A stretch of DNA of 64,000 nucleotides from Saccharospirillum mangrovi (GTDB lineage Bacteria > Pseudomonadota > Gammaproteobacteria > Pseudomonadales > Natronospirillaceae): NCBI RefSeq assembly GCF_003367315.1, contig NZ_CP031415.1, forward strand, positions 1,548,001-1,612,000. Reading direction: 5' to 3'. Within the stretch, counting starts at the first letter, position 1. Every line of letters begins with the position of its first letter. Below the pieces are notes generated by a model, which saw nothing but the letters and a program-made list of their open reading frames with translations, did no database searches and had not been told where the DNA came from. The position numbers were made by a program, and so were the translations under genes. Positions 17,110-25,850 of this stretch are shown one piece after another.

Positions 17110-19041
17110 ATGCCTGTTATTACGCTGCCCGACGGCGCCAAACGTTCGTACGACGCACCCGTTTCCATCATGCAGATTGCCGAAGACATCGGCCCTGGCC
17201 TGGCACGCAACACTCTGGCTGGTCGCATTAATGGCGTGCGGGTCGATGCGGTCGATCTTGTCAGTGAAGATTCTGACATCGAAATCATTACGCCCAAGGA
17301 TGACGACGGTCTGGAAATCATCCGTCACTCTTGCGCGCATTTGCTCGGCCATGCGCTGAAGCAACTCTGGCCGGACGCCAAAATGGCCATCGGTCCGACC
17401 ATCGAAAACGGCTTCTATTACGACGTCGATCTGGATCACCGGTTAACCGAAGAAGATCTGGAATCGCTCGAAGCGCGCATGATGCAGCTGGCGAAAACCG
17501 ACTATGACGTCGTGCGCCACAAAGTCAGCTGGCAGCAAGCGGTCGATACGTTCCGTGATCGCGGCGAACCGTACAAGCTGGAAATTCTCGAGCAGAACAT
17601 CAGCCGCGATGATCAGCCGGGTCTGTATCATCACGAAGAATACATCGACATGTGCCGCGGCCCGCACGTGCCGAACATGAAGTTCTGTCACCATTTCAAA
17701 CTGATGCGCGTTTCCGGCGCCTATTGGCGTGGCGACAGCAACAACAAACAGTTGCAGCGCATTTACGGCACCGCCTGGGCCGACAAGAAACAACTGAAAG
17801 AACACCTGACGTTTTTGGAAGAAGCCGCCAAGCGCGATCACCGTCGCATCGGTAAGAAACTCGACCTGTTCCATTTGCAGGAAGAAGCGCCGGGCATGGT
17901 GTTCTGGCACCCCAATGGCTGGACCATGTATCAGGTGATCGAGCAATACATGCGTACCAAGCAGAAGGTGCATGGTTACAACGAAATTCGCACACCGCAG
18001 ATTGTGGATCGTTCCTTGTGGGAAAAGTCCGGCCACTGGGACAAATTCGGCGACGACATGTTCACCACTCACAGTGAGCACCGCGATAACGCCATCAAGC
18101 CGATGAACTGCCCGTGTCACGTCCAGGTGTTCAACCAGGGTTTGAAGAGCTACCGCGACTTGCCGTTGCGTCTGGCGGAATTCGGTTCCTGCCACCGCAA
18201 TGAAGCGTCCGGTGCGTTGCACGGCATCATGCGCGTGCGCGGTTTTACTCAGGATGACGCGCATATCTTCTGTACCGAAGCGCAGATTCAGCCGGAAGTG
18301 GCTCAGTTCATCGAGATGCTGAACGAGGTCTACTACGACTTCGGTTTTGACGACGTCATTCTCAAGCTGTCCACACGTCCGGAAAAACGCGTCGGCAGCG
18401 ATGCGGATTGGGACCGTGCCGAAGCGGCGTTGGCGTCGGCCTTGGATGCGACCGGCAAGCCTTGGGAAACCCTGCCGGGCGAAGGTGCGTTCTACGGTCC
18501 GAAGATCGAGTTCACGCTCAAAGACAGCCTCGGCCGGATGTGGCAGTGCGGCACCATGCAGGTCGATTTCTCGATGCCGGGTCGCCTGGACGCCCAGTAC
18601 GTGGACGAGCAGGGCAATCGTCAAACACCGGTCATGTTGCACCGCGCCATTCTGGGCAGCTTCGAGCGCTTCACCGGTATTTTGATCGAGCAACACGCTG
18701 GCGCCATGCCGCCTTGGCTGGCACCGATCCAGGCGATGGTGTGCAACATCACCGATGCCCAGGCGGATTTCGTCAAAACCGTCCAGAACCGCTTGATTTC
18801 CGCTGGTTTCCGGGCAGATGCCGACTTGAGAAATGAAAAGATCGGCTTTAAAATCCGCGAGCACACAATTCAGCGCATTCCTTATTTGCTGGTTATTGGC
18901 GATAAGGAAGTCGAAAACGAGGCCATTGCCGTCCGTACCCGTGATGGGGAAGACCTGGGCACCATGACAGTCGACGCCTTTATTGAACGTCTGACTGCCG
19001 ATGTCGCCCGCAAAGGCCGTCTGGTAACAAACGGAGAGTGA
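17110..19041 (+). CDS. thrS: Threonyl-tRNA synthetase
   Basis: 643 residues, full family length (E. coli 642). In order: TGS domain (1-62), editing domain with [11 protein letters not shown] (about 73-83) and CRGPHVP, class II catalytic core with zinc-site Cys in MNCPCHV and motif 2 region [12 protein letters not shown], and the C-terminal anticodon-binding domain (about 540-643). It charges tRNA-Thr with threonine and edits mischarged serine. First gene of the thrS-infC-rpmI-rplT block. ATG 17110 is preceded by AAGGAG and an operator that mimics its own tRNA substrate, so autoregulation is likely. Confidence 0.98.
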   Translation: MPVITLPDGAKRSYDAPVSIMQIAEDIGPGLARNTLAGRINGVRVDAVDLVSEDSDIEIITPKDDDGLEIIRHSCAHLLGHALKQLWPDAKMAIGPTIENGFYYDVDLDHRLTEEDLESLEARMMQLAKTDYDVVRHKVSWQQAVDTFRDRGEPYKLEILEQNISRDDQPGLYHHEEYIDMCRGPHVPNMKFCHHFKLMRVSGAYWRGDSNNKQLQRIYGTAWADKKQLKEHLTFLEEAAKRDHRRIGKKLDLFHLQEEAPGMVFWHPNGWTMYQVIEQYMRTKQKVHGYNEIRTPQIVDRSLWEKSGHWDKFGDDMFTTHSEHRDNAIKPMNCPCHVQVFNQGLKSYRDLPLRLAEFGSCHRNEASGALHGIMRVRGFTQDDAHIFCTEAQIQPEVAQFIEMLNEVYYDFGFDDVILKLSTRPEKRVGSDADWDRAEAALASALDATGKPWETLPGEGAFYGPKIEFTLKDSLGRMWQCGTMQVDFSMPGRLDAQYVDEQGNRQTPVMLHRAILGSFERFTGILIEQHAGAMPPWLAPIQAMVCNITDAQADFVKTVQNRLISAGFRADADLRNEKIGFKIREHTIQRIPYLLVIGDKEVENEAIAVRTRDGEDLGTMTVDAFIERLTADVARKGRLVTNGE

Positions 19042-19044
19042 GTT

Positions 19045-19584
19045 ATAAAACGCAACGCGAGAGGCGCCAAACCTACCAATCGTCACATCATCAATGAGCA
19101 GATTGAGGCGGACGAAGTCCGTTTGATCGGCATAGACGGCGAACAGCTGGGCATTGTGCCGTTAGCCGACGCCATTAAATTGGCTCAAGATGCCGAACTG
19201 GATCTGGTACAGATCTCGAATGCAGACCCGGTAGTCTGCAAAATCATGGATCTGGGCAAGAAACTCTACGAAGAGAAGAAAGCCAAGGCTGCGGCCAAGA
19301 AGAAACAGGTTCAGGTGCAGGTGAAGGAGGTGAAATTCCGCCCCAACACCGACATTGGTGATTACAACGTTAAGTTGCGTAACCTGACTCGGTTTCTGGA
19401 ACACGGTGACAAAGCCAAAGTCACGCTGCGTTTCCGCGGTCGTGAAATGGCGCACCAGGAAATCGGTATGGAGCTGCTGCAACGCGTCGCCAACGATCTG
19501 GAAGATCTGGCAACTGTAGAGCAGAAGCCCAAGATGGAAGGCCGTCAGTTGACCATGGTCATGGCGCCGTCCAAGAAGAAATAA
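19045..19584 (+). CDS. infC: Translation initiation factor IF-3, apparent AUA start
   Basis: 179 residues from the chosen start, the normal IF-3 length: N-domain ([19 protein letters not shown]...[21 protein letters not shown]), basic linker helix ([13 protein letters not shown]) and C-domain ([39 protein letters not shown]). IF-3 binds the 30S subunit and rejects non-canonical start codons. The frame is shared with thrS and opens right after its TGA. No ATG, GTG or TTG gives a full-length protein. ATA at 19045 does, 8 nt after GGAG (19033-19036). E. coli infC starts at AUU, which lets IF-3 repress itself. AUA here should act alike. Confidence 0.93.
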   Translation: MKRNARGAKPTNRHIINEQIEADEVRLIGIDGEQLGIVPLADAIKLAQDAELDLVQISNADPVVCKIMDLGKKLYEEKKAKAAAKKKQVQVQVKEVKFRPNTDIGDYNVKLRNLTRFLEHGDKAKVTLRFRGREMAHQEIGMELLQRVANDLEDLATVEQKPKMEGRQLTMVMAPSKKK

Positions 19585-19590
19585 GTACCT

Positions 19591-19715
19591 TGGTGCGGCT
19601 TGCCGCATCACGTTATGAAACGAAGTGACGCTGCCTTCGGGCGGCACATCCCAAAGTGGTTCGCCACTTTGTAACCAGACGACGATTCTGGGCTTGATCA
19701 GAATCGTCGTTTTTT
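19591..19715 (+). terminator. Structured infC-rpmI leader ending in an intrinsic terminator/attenuator
   Basis: Four stems in a row. TGGTGCGG/CCGCATCA (19591-19610). GCTGCC-TTCG-GGCGGC (19630-19645). CAAAGTGG-TTCG-CCACTTTG (19652-19671). Last, a perfect 12-bp stem, ACGACGATTCTG (19679-19690) with CAGAATCGTCGT (19699-19710), followed by six T. The last is a textbook Rho-independent terminator placed between infC and rpmI. In other bacteria L20 (RplT) represses rpmI-rplT by binding this region, by attenuation in Bacillus and translationally in E. coli. Here the layout suggests attenuation or premature termination. That is inference. Confidence 0.75.
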
Positions 19716-19804
19716 AATGGCAACCGTCAGCTCCTGGGCAAGGCTTTGTGCCCATGCCCAACGGGGATGCAAAACGGTTCTGGAAGTAGATCGGGAGATT
19801 GAAA

Positions 19805-19999
19805 ATGCCAAAAATCAAGAGCAACTCTGGCGCTGCCAAGCGCTTTAAAAAGACAGCGAACGGCTTCAAGCACAAGCAGTCTTTCCGTAACCACATCCTG
19901 ACCAAGAAAAGCACCAAGCGTATGCGTCATCTGCGCGGCACTCAGCAAGTTGCTGATGCTGACGTGCCTTTGATCAAGCGCATGTTGCCTTACATTTAA
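19805..19999 (+). CDS. rpmI: 50S ribosomal protein L35
   Basis: 64 residues, very basic. [20 protein letters not shown] and [17 protein letters not shown] are L35 hallmarks. I chose the ATG at 19805, which gives the universal MPKIK N-terminus. The TTG two codons earlier is in frame but unlikely. GGGAG is 8-12 nt upstream. It lies between the attenuator and rplT, with which it is cotranscribed (27-bp gap). Confidence 0.97.
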   Translation: MPKIKSNSGAAKRFKKTANGFKHKQSFRNHILTKKSTKRMRHLRGTQQVADADVPLIKRMLPYI

Positions 20000-20026
20000 C
20001 GGTCACCGGATTAGGAGGAAAGATAA

Positions 20027-20380
20027 ATGGCACGTGTTAAGCGGGGCGTCATCGCCCGTCGTCGTCACAAAAAGATTCTGAAGCAAGCCAAAGGTTACTA
20101 CGGTGCACGTTCGCGTGTATTCCGCGTAGCCAAGCAGGCGGTGATCAAGGCAGGCCAATACGCCTACCGCGACCGTCGTCAGCGCAAGCGTCAATTCCGC
20201 GCTTTGTGGATTGCTCGTATCAACGCTGAAGCTCGCGTGAACGGTCTGTCTTACAGCAAGTTCATCGCTGGCCTGAAGAAGTCGTCCATCGAGATCGACC
20301 GTAAGATCCTGGCGGATCTGGCCGTTCACGATAAAGTCGCCTTCACAGCTCTGACTGAAAAAGCCAAGGCAGCTGCCTGA
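20027..20380 (+). CDS. rplT: 50S ribosomal protein L20
   Basis: 117 residues, basic, with [29 protein letters not shown] and [22 protein letters not shown], as in all bacterial L20. It binds 23S rRNA early in large-subunit assembly and in several phyla represses its own operon. RBS AGGAGG precedes the ATG. An intrinsic terminator follows 22 bp after the stop, so the block ends here. The pheS-pheT genes that often follow in enterobacteria are not present. Confidence 0.98.
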   Translation: MARVKRGVIARRRHKKILKQAKGYYGARSRVFRVAKQAVIKAGQYAYRDRRQRKRQFRALWIARINAEARVNGLSYSKFIAGLKKSSIEIDRKILADLAVHDKVAFTALTEKAKAAA

Positions 20381-20402
20381 ACTTAATCGGTCTCCGGTGA
20401 TT

Positions 20403-20430
20403 AAAAACCCGCCTTCTGGCGGGTTTTTTT
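20403..20430 (+). terminator. Intrinsic terminator of the thrS-rplT block
   Basis: AAAAACCCGCC (20403-20413), loop TTCT, GGCGGGTTTTTTT (20418-20430): GC-rich stem plus T-run, 22 bp after the rplT stop codon. Symmetric A/T flanks would let it work in both directions. Confidence 0.92.
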
Positions 20431-20515
20431 ATGGTTGCAAATCATACAAACGATGTAGTGGAAGAGGTGCTAATTCAGTAGGCTTATACCATCTGGTTTA
20501 GTAGGACCGATTGCT

Positions 20516-20962
20516 ATGGAATCGATTAGAAATTTCTTCCAGTTGACACCAAATATTGGCAGCGGTGGTCAGCCGACGGTTGAGCAATTTCAGTTAATTG
20601 CCGATAACGGCTATCAACACGTTATCAACCTGGGTATGCCTGATCATGTGGATGCCGTTCCGGATGAAGATAAACGACTCTCTGCACTGCAACTCAATTA
20701 CCTTCACATTCCTGTTTCGTTTGATGCACCCAGGCCAGACCAGCTAAAACTCTTTTGCCAAGTTATGAATTGTCTGTGCACGGATAAGGTATTTGTGCAC
20801 TGCATTATGAATTACCGGGCATCCGCTTTTTTGTACCAGTATTTGACTAAGATGGAGGCACTGGAAGAGCAGCAGGCACGTTCTCCCGTATTGGATTTCT
20901 GGAATCCACCGCCTGTTTGGCAGGAAGTAATGTCCTGGTCTCGAGAAGACATTGGATTGTGA
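20516..20962 (+). CDS. Protein-tyrosine-phosphatase-fold protein with CX4R instead of CX5R
   Basis: 148 residues. NIGSGGQPTVEQFQLIADNGYQHVINLG is the classic opening of the bacterial DUF442/dual-specificity-phosphatase-like fold. The active-site loop reads VHCIMNYRAS: Cys96 and Arg101 are separated by four residues, where true cysteine phosphatases have five. The HC-x-x-N-x-R-x-S form recurs in a bacterial subfamily as I recall it, so it is probably a family trait and not a deletion. Activity is therefore uncertain. Cytosolic. Stands just before a DUF4256 gene, gap 34 bp. Confidence 0.75.
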   Translation: MESIRNFFQLTPNIGSGGQPTVEQFQLIADNGYQHVINLGMPDHVDAVPDEDKRLSALQLNYLHIPVSFDAPRPDQLKLFCQVMNCLCTDKVFVHCIMNYRASAFLYQYLTKMEALEEQQARSPVLDFWNPPPVWQEVMSWSREDIGL

Positions 20963-20996
20963 GTGCCAGACATATCAAAATATTTAGGAGATAGAG

Positions 20997-21542
20997 ATGT
21001 CACGAGCTGGACATCAAGACCTGATAAGCGTTCTGAAACAACGCTTTGACGCCCATCCGGAACGACACGCCGGTATTGAATGGTCGGATGTGGCTGAGCG
21101 ATTAATCGCCAACCCCGGCAAACTGACCGCTCTTGAACAAATGGAAACCACCGGCGGTGAACCCGATGTAATCGCCTATGACGACTCAATAGACGCCTAC
21201 GTTTTTTGCGACTGCTCGGCCGAGAGTCCGACGGGCCGCCGCAGCCTGTGTTATGACGATGCCGCCCTGATTGCACGCAAGAAGCACCCACCGGAGGGCA
21301 GTGCCGAAGGCCAGGCCATTGCCATGGGAATCGAGTTATTGAGCGAAGGCGATTACCGGTATTTGCAGACCTTGGGTGAATTCGATCTGAAAACTTCAAG
21401 CTGGCTCAGCACGCCCGATGCGATTCGTAGCCGGGGCGGGGCGATATTCGGAGACCGTCGATACGATCAGGTATTCATTTACCACAATGGCGCCGATTCC
21501 TATTACGCCGCGCGCGGATATCGCGGTCGGTTATTGGTATGA
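20997..21542 (+). CDS. DUF4256 domain protein
   Basis: 181 residues matching DUF4256 over the whole length: LKQRFDAHPERHAGIEW, LEQMETTGGEPDVI, CDCSAESPTGRRSLCYDDAA, LLSEGDYRYLQTLGEFDLKTSSWL and VFIYHNGADSYYAARGYRG. Function unknown. Two Cys in FCDCS are conserved as I remember it. AGGAG lies before the ATG. The TGA overlaps the next gene's upstream region within 10 bp, so the three genes 20516-22600 may be cotranscribed. Confidence 0.85.
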   Translation: MSRAGHQDLISVLKQRFDAHPERHAGIEWSDVAERLIANPGKLTALEQMETTGGEPDVIAYDDSIDAYVFCDCSAESPTGRRSLCYDDAALIARKKHPPEGSAEGQAIAMGIELLSEGDYRYLQTLGEFDLKTSSWLSTPDAIRSRGGAIFGDRRYDQVFIYHNGADSYYAARGYRGRLLV

Positions 21543-21550
21543 GGATCAGA

Positions 21551-22600
21551 ATGATGAAACGACTGTTGTTGGTTGTGTGGGCGATGGGAGCGTTCACGGC
21601 CTTTGCCTCCGATTGGCAAAACCCCGCTGAGCGATATTTGAACGCCTACCAGGAATATCTGGACGCGCGTTGTCCGATTCCCCGCAATGACATCCGTCAT
21701 TTCTCCTATTTTGCTCGTGATCGTGACGCCATGCGCGGCCATCCGTTTCTAAACGCCGACCGCTTTGCCGGCGCGCAATTGATGTACAGCTGGCGTGAGT
21801 TGGAACCACAGCGTGGTGAGTACGATTTCTCAGCCATCCAGTCTGATATCGAATACCTGCAATCGCGCGGCAAGACGCTGTTTATTCAATTGCAGGACGC
21901 CACTTTTTATAACCCCAATGTCGGTGTTCCGGATTATCTGCGCAGCGATGAATTTGATGGCGGTGTGGTGCATCAATACAACGATGCTGGTGAACCGGAA
22001 GGTTGGGTTGCCAAGCGTTGGAACCCTGCCGTTCAAGAGCGCTTTGCAGTCTTGTTGCAAGCGTTGGGTGAGGAATTTGATGGCGAGATCGCCGGCATCA
22101 ATTTGCAAGAATCTTCCATTGGTGTCAGTGCCGAAACGGACCCCAGTTTTTCACCCGAAGCGTATGTTGACGGCTTGAAAGCCAACATGCAGGCGTTGGC
22201 AACAGCGTTCCCGCAATCGATTAAATTGCAGTACGCCAACTTTATGCCGGGCGAGTGGTTGCCCTGGGAAGATGAAGGTTATTTGCGCGCTATATACGCC
22301 TACGGTGAAGAGATTGGCGTGGGCTTGGCAGGCCCCGATTTAATGGTGCGCCGCAAAGGCCAGTTGAACCACACCATTGCCATGATGCACGAAAATGAGT
22401 TCAGTGTGCCGCTGGGTATTGCCGTTCAGGATGGCAACTATATTGGCGCGACCAATTCTGATCGCATCGAAACCGACCGCGCCAATATTGTGCCGTTGCT
22501 GGCTGCCTTCGCTGACGATTTTATGAGTGTGTCATTGATGTTCTGGAGTTATCAGGAACCCTACTTTAGCGAAGATGTATTGCCCTGTTTTGCGCAATAA
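21551..22600 (+). CDS. Exported glycoside-hydrolase-like (TIM-barrel) protein
   Basis: About 349 residues with a signal peptide (MMKRLLLVVWAMGAFTAFASDW). Blocks such as AGAQLMYSWRELEPQRGEYDFSAIQSDIEYLQSRGKTLFIQLQD are the start of a (beta/alpha)8 barrel in GH5/GH42-type enzymes (a W-R-x-L-E-P-x-x-G-x-Y-D pattern). GINLQESSIGVS near 180 holds the usual place of the acid/base Glu (E-S in place of N-E). No carbohydrate-binding module is seen. Start: GAGGA at 21541-21545 serves ATG 21551 or 21554. ATG 21539, overlapping the previous stop, is also open. Substrate unknown. Confidence 0.65.
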   Translation: MMKRLLLVVWAMGAFTAFASDWQNPAERYLNAYQEYLDARCPIPRNDIRHFSYFARDRDAMRGHPFLNADRFAGAQLMYSWRELEPQRGEYDFSAIQSDIEYLQSRGKTLFIQLQDATFYNPNVGVPDYLRSDEFDGGVVHQYNDAGEPEGWVAKRWNPAVQERFAVLLQALGEEFDGEIAGINLQESSIGVSAETDPSFSPEAYVDGLKANMQALATAFPQSIKLQYANFMPGEWLPWEDEGYLRAIYAYGEEIGVGLAGPDLMVRRKGQLNHTIAMMHENEFSVPLGIAVQDGNYIGATNSDRIETDRANIVPLLAAFADDFMSVSLMFWSYQEPYFSEDVLPCFAQ

Positions 22601-22619
22601 AACAGTCGCAGTAGCAGTT

Positions 22620-23393
22620 TCACCATGGGTTCGGCCCGTTTTCGCCCGTGAAGGTGAAGCCAGAAAAAGTTCCAGTAGGGCCATCGTCGTCTAACAAGGC
22701 CAGCCGTACAGCTTCAGCTGCGCCTTCCTTAACCGTTCGATCTCCATAGAAATTGTTGAACTCGGTGGCGGTCGGTCCTGGATTGGCCGCATTAACTTTG
22801 ATGCCGCTGTCTTCCAATTCAATCGCAAACGCCAACGTGAAGGCATTCAGCGCTGTTTTTGACGGCCCATAGATGGCTCCGAAATGGCGTCGCAGTTCGA
22901 AATTAGGATCGGCGTGCAACGCCAGTGAGCCAGCACCGCTGGATACCATAACGATGCGCGCCGCAGGTGCCTGGCGCAGTAGCGGTAACATCGCCTGGGT
23001 GACGGCAAAGGCGCCGAACACATTGGTGTCGAAAACGGCCTTCACCTCGTCGAGCGCTGCCGTACTCGGTCGCGCCGCGGCTCTGATTTCATCCAATGAT
23101 CGGCTGGGATCTCCGGCGTGGGCGATGGCAGCGTTGTTGACCAATACATCGAGACGACCAAAATCTTTTTCGATCCGCTCAACAGCTTTTCCAATGGAGG
23201 TGGTATCGGTCACGTCCAGTTGAATGGCATGGGCATGTTCGCCCAGTTCGTCGGCGGTTATTTTGCCTTTGGAATGATCTCGTGCGCCGATCAAAGCGAT
23301 AAAGCCGTGGTCAATTAATTCGGCTGCAATCTGTCGGCCGATGCCTTTGTTGGCACCGGTGATCAAAGCGATTTTCTGTATGTTCATCTGCAT
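22620..23393 (-). CDS. Short-chain dehydrogenase/reductase (SDR)
   Basis: 257 residues: NAD(P)-binding ITGANKGIGRQIA (glycine motif), LDVTD, NNAAIAHAG, catalytic Ser in VMVSSGAG and the YGPSK (Y-x-x-S-K, with Tyr and Lys) motif, then NPGPTATEF. A longer linker (about 115-135) before the catalytic part, including RPSTAALDEVKAVFDTNVFG, resembles carbonyl-reductase-like SDRs. I chose ATG 23393 because AGGAG is 6 nt upstream. It is 60 bp downstream of the aldo/keto reductase gene, probably in the same TetR-controlled operon. Confidence 0.88.
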   Translation of the reverse strand: MQMNIQKIALITGANKGIGRQIAAELIDHGFIALIGARDHSKGKITADELGEHAHAIQLDVTDTTSIGKAVERIEKDFGRLDVLVNNAAIAHAGDPSRSLDEIRAAARPSTAALDEVKAVFDTNVFGAFAVTQAMLPLLRQAPAARIVMVSSGAGSLALHADPNFELRRHFGAIYGPSKTALNAFTLAFAIELEDSGIKVNAANPGPTATEFNNFYGDRTVKEGAAEAVRLALLDDDGPTGTFSGFTFTGENGPNPW

Positions 23394-23453
23394 TTTTTCT
23401 CCTATTAGTAGGAATTCCGTCGAAGCCCGCATCCGGACTTCGACGGGGTTTGC

Positions 23454-24482
23454 TCAGGCCGCGTTACGTTCGCTCGTCGGCCGACGTCTGAGTTGAGCGT
23501 CGTTCAATGCGGGTGCTTCGTAAGACGCGTGTAACGGACCGACATCAGTGCCTGGCGCAACGATGGCATCAATGCGATCCAGCAATTCATCGCTGAGTTG
23601 GAAAGAGGCTCCGGCCAACAAGTCGTCAAACTGCGCTTGTGTGCGCGGTCCTAAATTGGCGGCTGTTACCGCCGGGTGAGCGATGGCAAATGCCATAGCC
23701 AAATGCGTCAGCGACACGCCGGCTTCCTGCGCCAGTGCGGCCAATTGCTCGACCGCGTCCAGTTTTTGTTCATTGCCATAGAAGTGCGGGAAATGAGGTG
23801 CACGCTGCGAATCGGTTTGCTGATCGCGCCGCACTCGTCCGGTCAACATGCCCATGTGCAACGGGCTCCAAACCATGACGCCCATGCCGTATTGCTCACA
23901 GACCGGCAGGACTTCGCGTTCAATGCTGCGGTTCAGAATGGAGTAAGACGGCTGTTCGACGCGCACGCGCGCCAGGTTTCGGCGCTCGGCTACCCATTGG
24001 GCTTCAACGATCTGCGACGCCGGGAAGGTCGAGGTTCCGATGGCGCGGATTTTCCCAGCCCGCATGAAATCGGTGAGCGCTGACAGGGTTTCTTCGATGT
24101 CGGTGTCTGGCGATGGTCGGTGCACCATATAGACGTCGATGTAGTCGGTTTGCAGTCGCTGTAACGAATCGTCTAAGGCCTGAGTAAGCCAGCGGCGGGA
24201 GTTGCCTTGCTGATTGGGGTCGTTGCCCATGGGCAGGTGAGCCTTGGTGGTCAGAACGGCGTGTTCGCGCCGACCTTGCAACGCCTTGCCGACAATGCGC
24301 TCAGATTCCCCCTGGCTGTAGAAATCGGCGGTGTCGATGAAATTGATGCCAGCGTCCAGCGCCTGATGAATGATGCTAATGGCCGCTTCATGGTCGGGGT
24401 TTCCGACAGAGCCAAACATCATGGTGCCCAGGGCATAAGGGCTGACCTTGATGCCTGTCTTGCCCAGATTGCGATATTGCAT
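23454..24482 (-). CDS. Aldo/keto reductase
   Basis: 342 residues with the AKR barrel and tetrad: Asp and Tyr in NFIDTADFYSQGESE, Lys in VLTTKAHLP, His in DVYMVHRPSPDTD. GTSTFPASQIVEAQWVAERR follows, then a C-terminal NADPH-binding part (GPRTQAQFDDLLAGA). Family members reduce carbonyls with NADPH. The substrate is not evident. First gene of a probable AKR-SDR operon. GGAG precedes the ATG, and the promoter at 24555-24583 overlaps repeats likely bound by the divergent TetR protein. Confidence 0.92.
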   Translation of the reverse strand: MQYRNLGKTGIKVSPYALGTMMFGSVGNPDHEAAISIIHQALDAGINFIDTADFYSQGESERIVGKALQGRREHAVLTTKAHLPMGNDPNQQGNSRRWLTQALDDSLQRLQTDYIDVYMVHRPSPDTDIEETLSALTDFMRAGKIRAIGTSTFPASQIVEAQWVAERRNLARVRVEQPSYSILNRSIEREVLPVCEQYGMGVMVWSPLHMGMLTGRVRRDQQTDSQRAPHFPHFYGNEQKLDAVEQLAALAQEAGVSLTHLAMAFAIAHPAVTAANLGPRTQAQFDDLLAGASFQLSDELLDRIDAIVAPGTDVGPLHASYEAPALNDAQLRRRPTSERNAA

Positions 24483-24539
24483 GGTGGATCTCCTGAGAAG
24501 TCATAAATGTGGGTGTCGATCCGCCGAGGCGCCGTAAGC

Positions 24540-24603
24540 GGATCAATGTTCCGTATAATATGGATCAAAGTTCCGCTTTGCAATTAAATGGATCAAGGTT
24601 CCG
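24540..24603. repeat. Three operator-like repeats between AKR and TetR genes
   Basis: GGATCAAnGTTCCG occurs three times, in the same orientation: 24540-24553, 24562-24575 and 24590-24603 (n = T, A, G). Each is a 13-bp near-palindrome, GGA-n-C...G-n-TCC, as expected for a TetR-family dimer. Start-to-start spacings are 22 and 28 bp. The middle copy fills the spacer of the AKR promoter, the first lies just downstream of its -10 and the third just upstream of its -35. Confidence 0.8.
24555..24583 (-). promoter_or_regulatory. Sigma-70 promoter of the AKR-SDR operon
   Basis: On the minus strand TTGCAA (24583-24578), 17 bp, TATTAT (24560-24555). It drives transcription toward the aldo/keto reductase gene 73 bp away. 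The 17-bp spacer contains one full operator repeat, so a bound repressor would exclude RNA polymerase. Confidence 0.65.
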
Positions 24604-24653
24604 GATTCTGGCAGAATGCTGGCCGACAATCAGATTGAGAAAGGGAAACTGTC

Positions 24654-25238
24654 GTGACAGCGTCGCAACCCAGCGAACCGCAAAAAACGGCCCGGCGTGC
24701 CGATGCCAAACGCAGCGTGGACGCCATTCTGGCGGCGGCGTTGGCTGTCTTCTCAAGTTCCGGTGTGGATGCGCCGGTGCGTGAAATCGCCAACCGGGCC
24801 GGAGTAGGAGTAGGCACCTTGTACCGGCATTTTCCACAGCGCTCCGACCTGATCGTCGCGGTCTTCCGCAGCCAGGTGGATGCTTGTGCCGCCGCTGCGC
24901 CGCAACTGGCGGCCGAATACGCGCCGGCTGAAGCACTGGCGCAATGGGTGCAGCGCTATGCGGACTTTATTGTGACCAAGCGCGGCTTAGCCGCTGCATT
25001 GCATTCCGGTGATCCGGCTTACAGTGCGTTGCCGGCTTATTTCGATGCGCATCTGCGGCCGGCGTTGCAATCCTTGCTCGACACCGCCATCGCCGCCAAA
25101 GAAGTGCGCGACGATGTTGACCCCGACGAATTACTGCGGGCGGTTGGCAACCTCTGTTTATCTGCCCGGCAAGATCGATTGGACACCGCGCGCCGCATGG
25201 TCGCCTTGTTGGTCGATGGCATGCGTTATGGCGTGTGA
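24654..25238 (+). CDS. TetR family transcriptional regulator
   Basis: 194 residues. The N-terminal helix-turn-helix, SVDAILAAALAVFSSSGVDA...VREIANRAGVGVGTLYRHFPQRSDLI (read in two pieces), is typical. The rest is the ligand-binding domain, matching the SbtR-like group with C-terminal LLRAVGNLCLSARQDRLDTARRMVALLVDGM. The start is GTG 24654, with AAAGGGAAA upstream. It is divergent from the AKR-SDR operon and most likely represses it, and perhaps itself, through the three repeats. Methyltransferase gene starts 3 bp after its stop. Confidence 0.9.
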   Translation: MTASQPSEPQKTARRADAKRSVDAILAAALAVFSSSGVDAPVREIANRAGVGVGTLYRHFPQRSDLIVAVFRSQVDACAAAAPQLAAEYAPAEALAQWVQRYADFIVTKRGLAAALHSGDPAYSALPAYFDAHLRPALQSLLDTAIAAKEVRDDVDPDELLRAVGNLCLSARQDRLDTARRMVALLVDGMRYGV

Positions 25239-25241
25239 ACC

Positions 25242-25850
25242 GTGAAACCTGAGCAAATTGGCCAAGCCTACGATCGCATAACGCATCTGTGGCAAAGCGA
25301 AGACTTCAATCGCAACAACGGCATTGCCCAACATCAAAGAGCGCTGACGTTCTTTGAGTTCGGTGATGACAAAGCGACCGCGTTAGACGTTGGCTGTGGC
25401 TGCAATGGGCGCTTGATTGACTGGTTGCTGGCCGAAGGTTTTCAGCCTGAAGGCGTCGACGTATCCGCTGAAATGATTCGGCTATCGCGTGAACGCTATC
25501 CGCAGCTGGCGTTTTATCACCAGGATATTTGTCAGTGGGAAGTGCCGGCCCAATACGACTTCATCACCGCCTGGGACAGCATCTGGCACATCCCGTTGAG
25601 CGAACAAAACGCCGTAATGACGAAACTGATTGCGGCGTTGAACCCCGGCGGAGTGCTGATTTTCTCTTGCGGCGGAACCGACGAAGCGAGTGAACACACC
25701 GATGATTTTATGGGACCGACGGTGCTGTATTCTTCATTGGGCGTGGCGGGTTTTATTGCGTTGTTAGGAGCATTGGATTGCCGGATACGTCACTTTGAAT
25801 TCGATCAGTATCCGGAATTACACGCTTATTTTATTGTTCAGAAAGCTTAG
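25242..25850 (+). CDS. SAM-dependent class I methyltransferase
   Basis: 202 residues. Motif I reads ALDVGCGCNGRLIDWLL, motif II region PEGVDVSAEMIRLSRERYP, motif post-II AQYDFITAWDSIWHIPL, and GGVLIFSCGG the motif III area. GTG start 25242, 3 bp after the tetR stop, implies cotranscription with the regulator. The small size suggests a small-molecule methyltransferase, but no substrate can be named. Confidence 0.85.
   Translation: MKPEQIGQAYDRITHLWQSEDFNRNNGIAQHQRALTFFEFGDDKATALDVGCGCNGRLIDWLLAEGFQPEGVDVSAEMIRLSRERYPQLAFYHQDICQWEVPAQYDFITAWDSIWHIPLSEQNAVMTKLIAALNPGGVLIFSCGGTDEASEHTDDFMGPTVLYSSLGVAGFIALLGALDCRIRHFEFDQYPELHAYFIVQKA

Noticed and set aside
17443-19086. Long open frame (547 codons) antisense to thrS
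   Set aside because: It mirrors a highly conserved gene in a GC-rich genome, has no RBS or family features, and is explained by codon bias of thrS.
19123-19125. TTG 19123 as infC start
   Set aside because: Would remove 26 residues of the conserved N-domain. ATA 19045 gives normal length with a Shine-Dalgarno.
20403-20515. tRNA gene or pheS leader after rplT
   Set aside because: Only a terminator and a short AT-rich gap are seen; no cloverleaf and no phenylalanine leader peptide.
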